Below are positions 61,001-61,608 of a stretch of 64,000 bases of DNA, piece by piece. The notes under the pieces are model-generated. The model was not told the origin of the DNA. It was given only the letters and a program-made list of their open reading frames with translations, and did no database searches. The stretch lies in the NCBI GenBank assembly GCA_016617855.1, contig JAECUM010003705.1:62001-126000 (forward strand). Direction: 5' to 3'. A program made the position numbers and the translations under genes. This stretch comes from Megalonaias nervosa (Eukaryota > Mollusca > Bivalvia > Unionida > Unionidae). Within the stretch, counting starts at the first letter, position 1; each line of letters starts with the position of its first letter.

Positions 61001-61608
61001 GAATGTAATAGTATATATGATAGGCTACAAAAACAATAAGCAGACTGGGACCAGAACATGAACTTTGATTTGTGCACGTCAGATCTCTACTGCCTAAGGG
61101 ATCAAATTTAATCAGATTGTGACAAATATTCAATACTGTTTTGAATAGTAAATTAATATATAAAGCATCCATTTAATGAAATGTCTAGCAACAATTTTTA
61201 CAACATTTTTGCAAGGTTCAAATTAATCTGTTTTCATCCCACCTCAGTCTATCCAATAATTATTTATATGCTGAAATAAATGAAATAATATGATGGCAGT
61301 TAATTAGAGTTGAAAGTATACATCTGTCACCCTTATACAACATCTTTATTTGGGGTGGGTTGGGAGAAGACCATCTACTGCAAAATAAGACTAGCAGACT
61401 GAATTGTACGTCTACTTAACATAATGCATAAGTGTGTGTTACCTTTGATGATAGGAGAAGTATTTGGTATACTAAAGCTGGAAGGTCTTGCAAGTCTAGC
61501 TCTTTAAACTGCCGCAGAATTTTCTCAATGACAAATTTCAGTTCATCACTGGTCAGAGGCACATCACGGAACATTGCAGCAAGATGAATCACACACTTGG
61601 CGTCCCAC
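189..61608 (-). CDS. FANCI: FANCI gene, ten interior exons (both ends outside window)
   Basis: FANCI is the partner of FANCD2 in the ID2 clamp that is monoubiquitinated by the Fanconi core complex and clamps DNA during interstrand cross-link repair in the nucleus. Ten minus-strand exons (61443-61608, 48758-48846, 42221-42353, 31870-31962, 27346-27482, 25606-25777, 18997-19084, 17804-18005, 7335-7452, 189-311) total 1321 bp. Each boundary is AG/GT and codon phase carries through all nine joins, so the order is colinear with vertebrate FANCI and I see no missing exon. The encoded part matches roughly human residues 167-610 (recalled numbering). Both landmark features are kept: the lysine equivalent to human K523 and the three-SQ phosphorylation cluster after it. 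Introns are 1.0-12.6 kb and filled with mobile elements, all outside exons. Nothing in the exons suggests a pseudogene. Confidence 0.96.
1108..2330. other. Unclassified insertion inside DIRS copy A
   Basis: Copy B has nothing matching this 1.2-kb segment: its homology jumps from the end of the block near 1105 to the block near 2366. It includes an (AT)n tract and no recognisable coding. A 14-bp perfect inverted pair, 1082-1095 and 2344-2357, brackets it. Confidence 0.35.
1879..1918. repeat. (AT)n microsatellite
   Basis: An uninterrupted AT dinucleotide run of about 20 units. Confidence 0.95.
3340..3640. repeat. Dispersed repeat, partner at 29660-29960
   Basis: This stretch aligns with 29660-29960 on the same strand. 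Shared runs include tctcagttaggca, gcatcaatggtaaacat / gcagcaatagtaaacat, and agtttgtaaagt / agtctgtaaagt. The copies are diverged and non-coding, and the family is unidentified. Confidence 0.5.
3660..4375. other. Intron sequence, nothing recognised
   Basis: AT-rich unique-looking intron with no coding or repeat structure that I can support. Confidence 0.5.
4395..4665. repeat. Minisatellite of GGCAGTGTGGCA-type units
   Basis: About a dozen imperfect units of roughly 18-22 bp built on gcagtgtggcagcat and agctgttaatgtagcag. Unit length and sequence drift, so this is an old array. The apparent minus-strand reading frames rich in Cys, Tyr, Leu and His are products of the repeat. Confidence 0.75.
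4718..4890. repeat. Minisatellite of about 43 bp, four units
   Basis: Units centre on ggttatatgaaccatactc followed by atttttataa; each contains the near-palindrome atggttatatgaaccat. The array follows directly after the GGCAGTGTGGCA array. Confidence 0.75.
4891..6706. other. Intron sequence with faint repeat traces
   Basis: At 5190-5520 there are traces of a dispersed element ending in gacagacagatggacagaca. The rest is AT-rich with no supported gene; open frames such as 5934-6338 show no recognisable domain. Confidence 0.4.
6707..6816. repeat. Dispersed repeat, partner at 17434-17542
   Basis: About 110 bp nearly identical to 17434-17542, from ggaaaattcc(a/g)tgg to acttttattg(t/c)aataatgca, including a shared ggttaacc core. 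Same orientation and non-coding. Confidence 0.8.
7162..7255. repeat. Three tandem units of about 34 bp
   Basis: Units begin caagacctcaggcaatata, caagacctaaggcaatata and aagcctcacaatatatca, each followed by a -ctggt- or -ctggct- tail. They lie about 80 bp downstream (in gene orientation) of the FANCI exon ending at 7335. Confidence 0.75.
7335..7452 (-). CDS. FANCI: FANCI exon with the SQ phosphorylation cluster
   Basis: 118 bp; acceptor cctcacag, donor AGTCAG/GTAATT. It reads [12 protein letters not shown], then [18 protein letters not shown], then SSSQ. The three Ser-Gln pairs match the spacing of human S556, S559 and S565, the ATR-type sites that promote ID2 ubiquitination. A three-fold tandem repeat of about 34 bp begins some 80 bp into the following intron. 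Confidence 0.96.
7453..7890. other. Intron sequence, nothing recognised
   Basis: No coding or repeat structure that I can support between the FANCI exon and the dispersed repeat starting near 7900. Confidence 0.5.
7900..8210. repeat. Dispersed repeat family, other members near 16070-16330 and 45400-45600
   Basis: It shares 'accattttcatttagga', 'agtaacagtaacaagattt' and 'tggctgcca(t/g)a' modules with 16070-16330 and, more loosely, with 45400-45600. It abuts the 3' side of DIRS copy C. No coding capacity of its own; the open frame at 7973-8398 runs across it by chance. Confidence 0.5.
8454..9417 (-). pseudogene. Tyrosine recombinase (DIRS copy C)
   Basis: The core-binding N-terminus (9417-9163) reads [20 protein letters not shown]. 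The catalytic domain shows [15 protein letters not shown] (8926-8717) and then [12 protein letters not shown], carrying the H-x-x-R pair, [16 protein letters not shown], carrying the nucleophilic tyrosine, and a short tail to 8454. Recombinases of this type join the circular cDNA to the target without a target duplication. Frames change at least twice, so it is inactive. Confidence 0.78.
9368..9628 (-). pseudogene. Linker before recombinase (DIRS copy C)
   Basis: It begins [20 protein letters not shown], then [10 protein letters not shown] very similar I-x-P-x-W-x-x-x-x-W-x-x-x-L-L stretch follows RNase H in DIRS and Ngaro polyproteins (family knowledge). There is no methyltransferase sequence here. 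Confidence 0.6.
9786..9986 (-). pseudogene. RNase H C-terminal part (DIRS copy C)
   Basis: It contains [17 protein letters not shown], the common H-x-P-G-x-x-N-x-x-A-D-x-x-S-R ending of retroelement RNase H with its last catalytic aspartate, then [14 protein letters not shown]. It is separated from the previous RNase H piece by a stop-rich gap. Confidence 0.75.
10077..10500 (-). pseudogene. RT thumb/connection and RNase H, N-terminal part (DIRS copy C)
   Basis: It reads [18 protein letters not shown], in which TDIS carries the first RNase H aspartate. Next come [20 protein letters not shown], with the catalytic glutamate in ILE, and FHFWEV. The upstream frame (ending 10222) holds [17 protein letters not shown], the usual RT-RNase H connection. 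Frames shift between the pieces. Confidence 0.75.
10511..11146 (-). pseudogene. Reverse transcriptase (DIRS copy C)
   Basis: RT palm motifs are visible. Motif A reads [17 protein letters not shown]. Motif C reads AYLDDIL, with the two catalytic aspartates, followed by [20 protein letters not shown] and FVHLGMEF, the usual DIRS/gypsy continuation. At least one break separates motifs A and C (between 10829 and 10777). This polymerase would copy the element's RNA; here it is broken. Confidence 0.8.
11022..11765 (-). pseudogene. Gag-like protein continuation (DIRS copy C)
   Basis: An open frame of about 247 residues between the Cys-rich segment and the RT. It has a Thr/Ala/Pro/Gln-rich start, then an acidic stretch ([17 protein letters not shown]). 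Its end overlaps the start of the RT region in another frame. No domain recognised. Confidence 0.45.
11752..12294 (-). pseudogene. Gag-like protein, N-terminal part (DIRS copy C)
   Basis: The likely start is the ATG at 12292-12294 ([11 protein letters not shown]). A Cys-rich cluster follows (DPCITCTKC, then CKICSVW) with basic surroundings, compatible with a zinc-binding nucleic-acid-binding segment. The frame then runs on through lower-complexity sequence. Gag proteins of DIRS elements are poorly conserved, so the call rests on position 5' of the RT and on the Cys/basic composition. Confidence 0.5.
12331..12847. other. Intron sequence between DIRS copy C and the hAT element
   Basis: AT-rich. 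The 5' untranslated part of copy C probably reaches a little way in, but I see no boundary. Confidence 0.4.
12848..12855. repeat. hAT target-site duplication, left
   Basis: TAAAAATA; the right copy at 15733-15740 is TCAAAATA. Confidence 0.65.
13540..13785 (+). mobile_element. tRNA-derived SINE, copy 1
   Basis: The head, ggccccgagtggccaagtgg, resembles the 5' half of a class-II (Leu/Ser-type) tRNA with an A box. A B-box-like ggttcaagtct follows about 70 bp later. The central part reads tcttcctccaccattaata-ctggcc. The tail is ggcgttaaaccctacaa and an AAC run. The target duplication AGAAATTCCAA is perfect (13529-13539 and 13786-13796). Confidence 0.9.
14022..14222 (-). pseudogene. hAT transposase C-terminal remnant
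   Basis: It reads [19 protein letters not shown], then [19 protein letters not shown]. The W...N...[20 protein letters not shown] pattern resembles the dimerisation segment near the C-terminus of hAT transposases. A homologous stretch at 39380-39640 belongs to the second element. Flanking frames are broken. Confidence 0.55.
14824..15202 (-). pseudogene. Unidentified coding remnant in the hAT element
   Basis: Two overlapping frames read [20 protein letters not shown], then [21 protein letters not shown]. The composition looks protein-like and the frames overlap at one site, suggesting one old reading frame with a shift. I do not recognise the family; being inside the hAT ends, it is probably transposon-derived. 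Confidence 0.35.
15733..15740. repeat. hAT target-site duplication, right
   Basis: TCAAAATA, one mismatch to the left copy. Confidence 0.65.
15741..16060. other. Intron sequence, nothing recognised
   Basis: No coding or repeat structure that I can support. Confidence 0.4.
16070..16330. repeat. Dispersed repeat, related to 7900-8210
   Basis: It shares aacaagattt, atggctgccag, accattttcatttagaacca and gaggagtagcagtaa blocks with the copy near 7900-8210. Confidence 0.5.
16380..17420. repeat. Dispersed repeat whose second copy is split by a transposon at 38.2-41.3 kb
   Basis: 16385-16610 (tctgagcataaaaagtgta, acatgccataatt, tgtatgaaaa-gtacatttag) matches 38258-38345. 17100-17125 matches 38505-38535. 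17170-17330 (taatgtaccagaaacgtg, catacaggcaagcataaga) matches 41190-41330. The order is the same in both, so the 38-41 kb copy is this repeat with 2.6 kb inserted. Confidence 0.65.
16421..16476. repeat. (TA)n microsatellite
   Basis: About 28 uninterrupted TA units inside the dispersed repeat; the copy at 38.27 kb lacks it. Confidence 0.95.
17434..17542. repeat. Dispersed repeat, partner at 6707-6816
   Basis: Nearly the same 110 bp as 6707-6816, same strand. Confidence 0.8.
17804..18005 (-). CDS. FANCI: FANCI exon with the monoubiquitination lysine
   Basis: 202 bp. The acceptor is catttttgcag and the donor TCAAG/GTAAAA. Two bases complete an arginine codon and two bases are left over. It reads [11 protein letters not shown], then [19 protein letters not shown], then ILVLRKSMF. 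The lysine of LRK (codon 17818-17820) aligns with human K523 in ILVLRKAMF, the site of FANCL/UBE2T monoubiquitination (established for the family). Keeping this lysine argues that the gene is functional in the ID2 pathway. Confidence 0.96.
18006..18996. other. Short FANCI intron, nothing recognised
   Basis: 991 bp, the shortest intron here; AT-rich with no coding or mobile-element signal. Confidence 0.6.
18997..19084 (-). CDS. FANCI: FANCI exon
   Basis: 88 bp between atgtttcag and TTAA/GTAAGT, phase 0 to phase 1. It reads [20 protein letters not shown], then SPVSHFL (human [20 protein letters not shown] and SPISHFL). The exon is too short for length-based ORF detection and was found by family match and phase. 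Confidence 0.95.
19085..21020. other. Intron sequence, nothing recognised
   Basis: Several short open frames (for example 19178-19408, 20106-20312), none with a recognisable domain or repeat partner. Confidence 0.5.
21708..21935 (-). pseudogene. Tyrosine recombinase, core-binding part (DIRS copy B)
   Basis: It reads [20 protein letters not shown], then [14 protein letters not shown]-x-x-L-x-x-x-x-x-S-x-x-T-I-x-x-Y-x-x-A-L is typical of the N-terminal domain of DIRS recombinases, which grips the DNA arms. Confidence 0.65.
22261..22458 (-). pseudogene. RNase H-linked segment (DIRS copy B)
   Basis: It reads [20 protein letters not shown], matching the V-D-L-F-A-T-x-x-N-x-K-L-x-x-Y-x-S segment found between RNase H and recombinase in DIRS polyproteins (family knowledge). 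Confidence 0.65.
22798..23061 (-). pseudogene. Reverse transcriptase C-terminal part (DIRS copy B)
   Basis: It reads [20 protein letters not shown], then [17 protein letters not shown]. It aligns with the post-YLDD part of copy C (for example NAAADLIP), but is degraded. No intact catalytic motif. Confidence 0.5.
23394..24320 (-). pseudogene. Probable gag/5' region of DIRS copy B
   Basis: Pro/Ser-rich, stop-broken frames upstream of the RT remnant. A loosely repeated gctcct-ctt-gag / gggcactgctcc motif runs through 24050-24190. Assigned by position only. Confidence 0.3.
24330..25600. other. Intron sequence, nothing recognised
   Basis: Includes an A-run at 24957-24974. The open frames at 24340-24591 and 25094-25401 lack recognisable domains. 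Confidence 0.4.
25606..25777 (-). CDS. FANCI: FANCI exon
   Basis: 172 bp with acceptor tttcttatag and donor TTCAAG/GTACAT. The first base completes the split serine codon. It reads [20 protein letters not shown] and later [13 protein letters not shown] (human [20 protein letters not shown] and CKLGANILLETFK). Both are helical-repeat segments of the solenoid. It ends in phase 0. Confidence 0.96.
25778..27345. other. FANCI intron; possible tRNA-like remnant near 26745-26830
   Basis: tctagtggtatgtgcaactg followed about 45 bp later by aggtttgactcct could be a worn A-box/B-box pair of a SINE, but there is no tail or target duplication. Otherwise nothing is seen. Confidence 0.25.
27346..27482 (-). 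CDS. FANCI: FANCI exon
   Basis: 137 bp, phase 0 to phase 2. The acceptor is aatatttag and the donor AACAG/GTATGA. It reads [15 protein letters not shown], then [10 protein letters not shown], then VLETVQN, and a serine codon is split to the next exon. Human counterpart: VLDLLKTSVVKSFKD, then NLVPHRS, then ILEVVKNS. It has no ATG near the start, so it is easily missed by ORF calling; the phase match on both sides supports it. Confidence 0.92.
28053..28140 (+). repeat. Lone hAT-like terminal sequence
   Basis: CAGGGTTCATACACTTTG followed by a-ttcaaggacttttcatgg resembles the CAGGGTTC... ends of hAT elements and of the right end at 41151. I could not find a matching inverted end nearby. Confidence 0.35.
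28556..28930 (-). pseudogene. Coiled-coil protein C-terminal remnant
   Basis: The minus strand reads [34 protein letters not shown], then after one shift [25 protein letters not shown] and [13 protein letters not shown], to a stop near 28557. The Lys/Glu heptads indicate a coiled coil. One frameshift and one internal stop mark a pseudogene. I recall similar C-terminal coils in multicopy transposon-associated invertebrate proteins, but cannot name the family. Confidence 0.5.
28989..29231 (-). pseudogene. Possible upstream part of the coiled-coil pseudogene
   Basis: The open minus-strand frame includes [20 protein letters not shown] and [13 protein letters not shown]. It lies just 5' of the coiled-coil remnant on the same strand. 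No family recognised; the link is positional only. Confidence 0.25.
29660..29960. repeat. Dispersed repeat, partner at 3340-3640
   Basis: Same order of shared blocks as the 3340 copy; see that entry. Confidence 0.5.
30100..30745. repeat. Imperfect tandem repeat, period about 110-140 bp, five units
   Basis: Each unit contains a version of ttctgca-aaaccattttctttcagtcacagtgacc-ttgacct, at roughly 30150, 30292, 30431, 30541 and 30668. The 148-codon open frame at 30206-30652 lies within the array and repeats with it, so it is not a gene. Such tgaccttgacc-rich repeats are common in mollusc genomes (recalled). Confidence 0.65.
30865..31116 (+). mobile_element. tRNA-derived SINE, copy 2
   Basis: Same family as 13540-13785: ggccccgagtggccgagtgg head, gggttcgagtct B box, tcttcctccaccattaata core, ggcgttaagcccgacaac tail. 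The perfect 13-bp target duplication taaataaaatatg is at 30852-30864 and 31117-31129. Confidence 0.93.
31870..31962 (-). CDS. FANCI: FANCI exon
   Basis: 93 bp, exactly 31 codons, phase 0 on both sides, between attttttattttcag and GATCAG/GTAAAAT. It reads [11 protein letters not shown], then [16 protein letters not shown]. Human has GQQGDS and FSIALLLSVTRIQRFQDQ. The polypyrimidine tract, acceptor and first exon bases (22 bp) are repeated exactly 0.6 kb upstream in the intron at 32572-32593 (see findings). Confidence 0.95.
31963..32571. other. Intron sequence next to FANCI exon
   Basis: No gene. It supplied the 15 bp at 32217-32231 that reappears at 32559-32573 at the LINE junction. Confidence 0.5.
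32604..33460 (+). pseudogene. LINE APE-type endonuclease, partial
   Basis: The frame is open from the truncation point through [27 protein letters not shown] (active-site D/N pair), [10 protein letters not shown] and [13 protein letters not shown] (S-D-H catalytic histidine), and on to a Lys/Arg-rich linker. It should nick target DNA to prime reverse transcription. The N-terminal third of the endonuclease is missing, and the frame shifts near 33440. Confidence 0.88.
33555..34225 (+). pseudogene. LINE reverse transcriptase, 5' half
   Basis: It reads [71 protein letters not shown] (motif A), [11 protein letters not shown] and [18 protein letters not shown] (motif B). This order is that of the CR1/L2 clade RT. 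It is interrupted at codon-level precision by the SINE at 34226. Confidence 0.92.
34214..34225. repeat. Target duplication, left (SINE copy 3)
   Basis: TCAGCCACTCTC, identical to 34478-34489. Confidence 0.95.
34226..34477 (+). mobile_element. tRNA-derived SINE, copy 3, nested in the LINE
   Basis: Full-length member of the family at 13540 and 30865, from gaggccccgagtggccgagt to ggcgttaagccccacaac and the AAC run. Perfect 12-bp target duplication. Removing the SINE and one duplicate restores the RT frame across the site, so the SINE landed in the LINE after the LINE was in place. Confidence 0.96.
34478..34489. repeat. Target duplication, right (SINE copy 3)
   Basis: TCAGCCACTCTC. Confidence 0.95.
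34490..35381 (+). pseudogene. LINE reverse transcriptase 3' half and C-terminal tail
   Basis: It begins [19 protein letters not shown] (motif C, Y-V-D-D), then [20 protein letters not shown] and KTEAILIT. After a TAA stop it reads [31 protein letters not shown] and [16 protein letters not shown]. After a TGA stop it reads [18 protein letters not shown] and [12 protein letters not shown]. The last block is the usual CR1/L2 C-terminal signature. Confidence 0.9.
35382..35575 (+). other. LINE 3' untranslated region
   Basis: Includes gtaaagcacttagagcttct and aggcgctatacaaagtcctc, ending in ATT repeats. The same tail recurs inverted at 40030-40205. Confidence 0.8.
35580..37985. other. Intron with diffuse degenerate repeats
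   Basis: Scattered blocks of tgaccttgacc / tgaccttgatcccaaggtt (35760, 36785, 36945, 37105) and recurrent 'catgca-accaaatttc' and 'gcaaatg' phrases suggest several worn copies of one repeat, too diverged for me to delimit. No coding sequence. Confidence 0.4.
38010..38228. repeat. Minisatellite of about 44 bp, first locus
   Basis: Five imperfect units of type 'ttatgacttgtaagccatg' followed by 'ttgcaaagtaactccagtt'. The same array type recurs at 41338-41585. Confidence 0.75.
38235..38555. repeat. Left part of the dispersed repeat split by the hAT insertion
   Basis: Matches 16385-17125 in order but shorter; contains TG microsatellites at 38411-38432 and 38466-38482. Continues after the insertion at 41155. 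Confidence 0.6.
39380..39640 (-). pseudogene. hAT transposase C-terminal remnant, second copy
   Basis: Nucleotide match to 14010-14225 (ctctagttgtat-agcattaatctgtt, gcatata-agctagctt, atttttcactaacat). No open frame of useful length remains. Confidence 0.5.
40030..40205 (-). mobile_element. LINE 3'-end fragment (same family as 32.6-35.6 kb)
   Basis: The inverse of gtaaagcgcttagagtttct and aggcgctatacaaagtcctc with an (AAT)n tail at 40032-40053. It matches 35400-35570 closely apart from a few changes. It sits inside the second hAT-like element, so it arrived later. Confidence 0.85.
41155..41335. repeat. Right part of the split dispersed repeat
   Basis: Aligns with 17150-17330 (ttaatgtaccaaaaaagc-taatcc, atacagacaagcacaaga). 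Confidence 0.6.
41338..41585. repeat. Minisatellite of about 44 bp, second locus
   Basis: Five to six units of type 'tgtaacccatgctgtgaag' plus 'caactctattgtttatgac'. Clearly the same unit as 38010-38228. Confidence 0.78.
41590..42220. other. Intron sequence, nothing recognised
   Basis: No coding or repeat structure that I can support up to the FANCI exon. Confidence 0.45.
42221..42353 (-). CDS. FANCI: FANCI exon
   Basis: 133 bp. The acceptor is tgtttacttacag and the first base completes a serine codon split with the previous exon. It contains [20 protein letters not shown], one of the most conserved FANCI stretches (human [20 protein letters not shown]), and ends EFVKILK in phase 0. The donor is AAAG/GTCTCA, the weakest splice site of the set: GT is present but A at +3 and G at +5 are not. 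The join to the next exon is nevertheless in frame and colinear. Confidence 0.96.
42354..44400. other. Intron sequence, nothing recognised
   Basis: AT-rich; short open frames only. Confidence 0.45.
44417..44451. repeat. (AT)n(AC)n microsatellite
   Basis: A short AT run followed by about eleven AC units. Confidence 0.95.
44607..44861 (+). other. Unrecognised 84-codon open frame
   Basis: Reads [20 protein letters not shown], then [19 protein letters not shown] and [21 protein letters not shown]. The composition is more protein-like than neighbouring chance frames, but there are no splice sites, homologue or partner that I can point to. It may be a transposon fragment or chance. Confidence 0.2.
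45400..45600. repeat. Dispersed repeat, related to 7900-8210 and 16070-16330
   Basis: Shares caccattttcatttaggat, gtttcatggcaatcctca and aggagcagtaacaataacaa blocks. Confidence 0.45.
45990..46122 (-). mobile_element. tRNA-derived SINE remnant, third type
   Basis: On the minus strand gcagtgtctcagtgcttag (A-box-like) is followed about 45 bp later by aggatcagatcct (B-box-like, palindromic). It is a head-only remnant; no tail or target duplication recognised. It differs in sequence from the two other SINE types. Confidence 0.5.
46130..47655. other. Intron sequence, nothing recognised
   Basis: No coding or repeat structure that I can support. Confidence 0.45.
47665..48010. repeat. Diverged tandem duplication, period about 160 bp
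   Basis: agaagtaatttggaaaggatta-attcattcactgattatggatgg near 47712 is echoed by aaaagtaatttggacaggattaaagatg-taattgattatggatgg near 47879. The start of a third unit (taaaagtttgttgagat) is near 47978. Confidence 0.6.
48655..48722. repeat. (ACAT)n microsatellite
   Basis: Interrupted ACAT run just after the FANCI exon donor side. It yields a spurious Tyr/Cys/Met/Val frame on the minus strand. Confidence 0.9.
48758..48846 (-). CDS. FANCI: FANCI exon
   Basis: 89 bp between ctacatatag and TGTAG/GTAAGCT, starting in phase 0 and leaving two bases. It reads [19 protein letters not shown], matching human GSRKSVLEGIIAFFSALDK. The preceding intron of 12.6 kb is the longest in the window and holds the 6.7-kb DNA transposon and a TA-flanked element. 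The exon lies about 80 bp from a SINE on its 5' side (48930-49113) and directly 5' of an ACAT microsatellite at 48655-48722. Confidence 0.94.
48930..49113 (-). mobile_element. tRNA-derived SINE, second family
   Basis: The minus strand starts gagccatagtaactcagttg (A box TAACTCAGTTGG), followed by ggagcattggactcgtaat and gggttgtaggtttaat (B box). The tail is gtgtcgttaaaacccacaa then an A-rich end. The target duplication of 14 bp with one mismatch, ctgattgtat(a/t)atg, is at 48916-48929 and 49114-49127. Its last part resembles the tail of the other SINE family. Confidence 0.9.
49130..51045. other. Intron; possible hAT-like remnant at 50568-50833
   Basis: The plus strand at 50603-50833 reads [20 protein letters not shown], then [16 protein letters not shown] and SFPALWRI. 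The H-Y-G...L-x-E-W-x-x-x-K pattern resembles mid-regions of ZNF862-like hAT proteins (recalled, weak). Elsewhere nothing is recognised. Confidence 0.25.
51050..52346. mobile_element. TA-flanked inverted-repeat element (mariner-like, non-autonomous)
   Basis: The left end CTGTATTTCATGTATTTTTT then CGTAC is mirrored by the right end (read inward) CCATATTTTATGTAATGTTT then CGTAC, about 80% identical over 26 bp. It is flanked by TA at 51048-51049 and 52347-52348, the Tc1/mariner target. Subterminal taatttttcgtac(a) motifs recur on both sides. About 1.3 kb, no transposase coding; it contains a (CT)n tract. Confidence 0.55.
52044..52079. repeat. (CT)n microsatellite
   Basis: About 18 CT units. Confidence 0.95.
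52369..52447. repeat. Compound (AAT)n-(GAA)n-(AAC)n microsatellite
   Basis: Three triplet runs back to back, directly after the TA-flanked element. The Lys/Asn open frame here is a repeat artefact. Confidence 0.95.
52450..54016. other. Intron sequence, nothing recognised
   Basis: No coding or repeat structure that I can support. A tandem 25-bp echo, ctttcccactcccagaagtagaatgt, occurs at 52590-52645. Confidence 0.45.
54017..54019. repeat. Target duplication TAA, left
   Basis: TAA directly before the GGGC terminus; repeated at 60697-60699. Confidence 0.7.
54020..54066 (+). repeat. Terminal inverted repeat, left
   Basis: GGGCAGTTCCAGTAAAACAT then ATATCCCCCCTGGGGAGG and CACTTTA. Pairs with 60650-60696. 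Confidence 0.9.
54375..54472 (+). pseudogene. Possible first coding exon of the transposon
   Basis: ATG at 54375 starts [20 protein letters not shown], then [12 protein letters not shown], followed by a donor-like AGAG/GTTTGC. The pattern L-x-x-D-E-L-x-x-F-L-x-x-x-G-I-x-E-x-x-x-x-x-F-R resembles a small SAM-like helical domain that often starts transposon-encoded or immune-type invertebrate proteins. A 'gtctttgcag' acceptor precedes it at 54240. I could not join it in frame directly to the next coding segment, so an exon may be missing or eroded. Confidence 0.4.
54529..55460. other. Transposon interior between the exon-like segment and the repeat tract
   Basis: No coding that I can support; probably intronic or eroded. 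Confidence 0.35.
55482..55748 (+). repeat. Six coding repeats of 45 bp (15 residues) in the transposon
   Basis: The unit is [15 protein letters not shown] with variants ([30 protein letters not shown]). The last unit lacks one codon: 5 x 45 + 42 = 267 bp exactly. The repeats alternate between a DNTEVPT and a DSTEVTT form, suggesting growth by doubling of a 90-bp pair. The frame stays open through the tract and into the next module, so it was translated as an acidic Ser/Thr-rich linker. Confidence 0.85.
55749..56446 (+). pseudogene. Papain-like cysteine-peptidase-like module of the transposon
   Basis: Across three frames it reads [20 protein letters not shown] (possible nucleophile Cys in GSSAC), [20 protein letters not shown], then after a shift [18 protein letters not shown] (possible catalytic H in FNSH) and [20 protein letters not shown]. 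The order Cys near the start, then strand-rich F-x-S-H followed by G-x-A-V, is that of papain-fold deubiquitinase-like enzymes. Peptidases are known passengers in some eukaryotic transposons. The assignment is inference from pattern only. Shifts near 56025 and 56230 break the gene. Confidence 0.4.
56447..57363 (+). pseudogene. Central region of the transposon protein
   Basis: It starts at a C-P-L-C pair (56463-56474, other frame), followed by [20 protein letters not shown], a basic segment. About 280 residues then stay open: [68 protein letters not shown]. The frame ends at TGA 57361-57363, and the protein sense continues in the same frame (RLICETL). In relatives that I recall this part precedes the transposase-like core. 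Probably DNA or partner binding; unproven. Confidence 0.5.
57364..57898 (+). pseudogene. Transposase-like core, first part
   Basis: After a shift near 57430 it reads [20 protein letters not shown] (57494-57496), [50 protein letters not shown] and PSKSWKRI. The A-K-R-H-H-x-G-K, R-D-D-K-A and R-P-S-K-S-W blocks recur, in this order, in multicopy invertebrate proteins I have seen without a name. The aspartates of RDDK are candidate catalytic residues. Ends at TAA 57896-57898. Confidence 0.6.
57899..58549 (+). pseudogene. Transposase-like core, second part with DGG-DE motif
   Basis: Same frame as the previous part. It reads [71 protein letters not shown] and [23 protein letters not shown]-x-D-E-x-P-R (first D codon at 58037-58039), followed about 45 residues later by V-E-R...E-N-R, has the layout of a DDE-type RNase H-fold nuclease: a strand-end Asp and a later helical Glu. 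Interrupted by TGA at 58547-58549. Confidence 0.6.
58550..59166 (+). pseudogene. C-terminal part of the transposon protein
   Basis: It continues [37 protein letters not shown], one shift near 58700, [33 protein letters not shown], then a Lys/Glu-rich coil ([20 protein letters not shown]), [20 protein letters not shown] and a stop at 59164-59166. The C-terminal coil may mediate dimerisation. No known domain name. Confidence 0.5.
59167..60649. other. Transposon 3' interior, non-coding
   Basis: Contains a (CTG)n run at 59866-59886. Subterminal gtgggtt(gg) motifs occur at 60600-60645, partly mirrored at 54118-54155 on the left. Confidence 0.45.
60650..60696 (-). repeat. Terminal inverted repeat, right
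   Basis: Inverse of the left end, with GGGCCGTTCC at the tip and aggcactttta at the inner edge. Confidence 0.9.
60697..60699. repeat. Target duplication TAA, right
   Basis: TAA directly after the GCCC terminus. Confidence 0.7.
60700..61442. other. Intron sequence, nothing recognised
   Basis: No coding or repeat structure that I can support between the transposon and the FANCI exon. Confidence 0.5.
61443..61608 (-). CDS. FANCI: FANCI exon (most 5' in window)
   Basis: 166 bp. The acceptor is tttcctatcag and the donor AAAG/GTAACA. It starts with one base of a split codon and ends in phase 0. It reads W-D-A-K-C-V-I-H-L then [12 protein letters not shown] and ends [12 protein letters not shown]. 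Human FANCI has the same pattern (RWDQQYVIQL..., MFKDVPLT, LVYQLLVLSSKG). This is part of the N-terminal alpha-solenoid. The next exon upstream must supply a codon ending in G and was not found in 61.6-64 kb, so it lies beyond the window. Confidence 0.95.
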
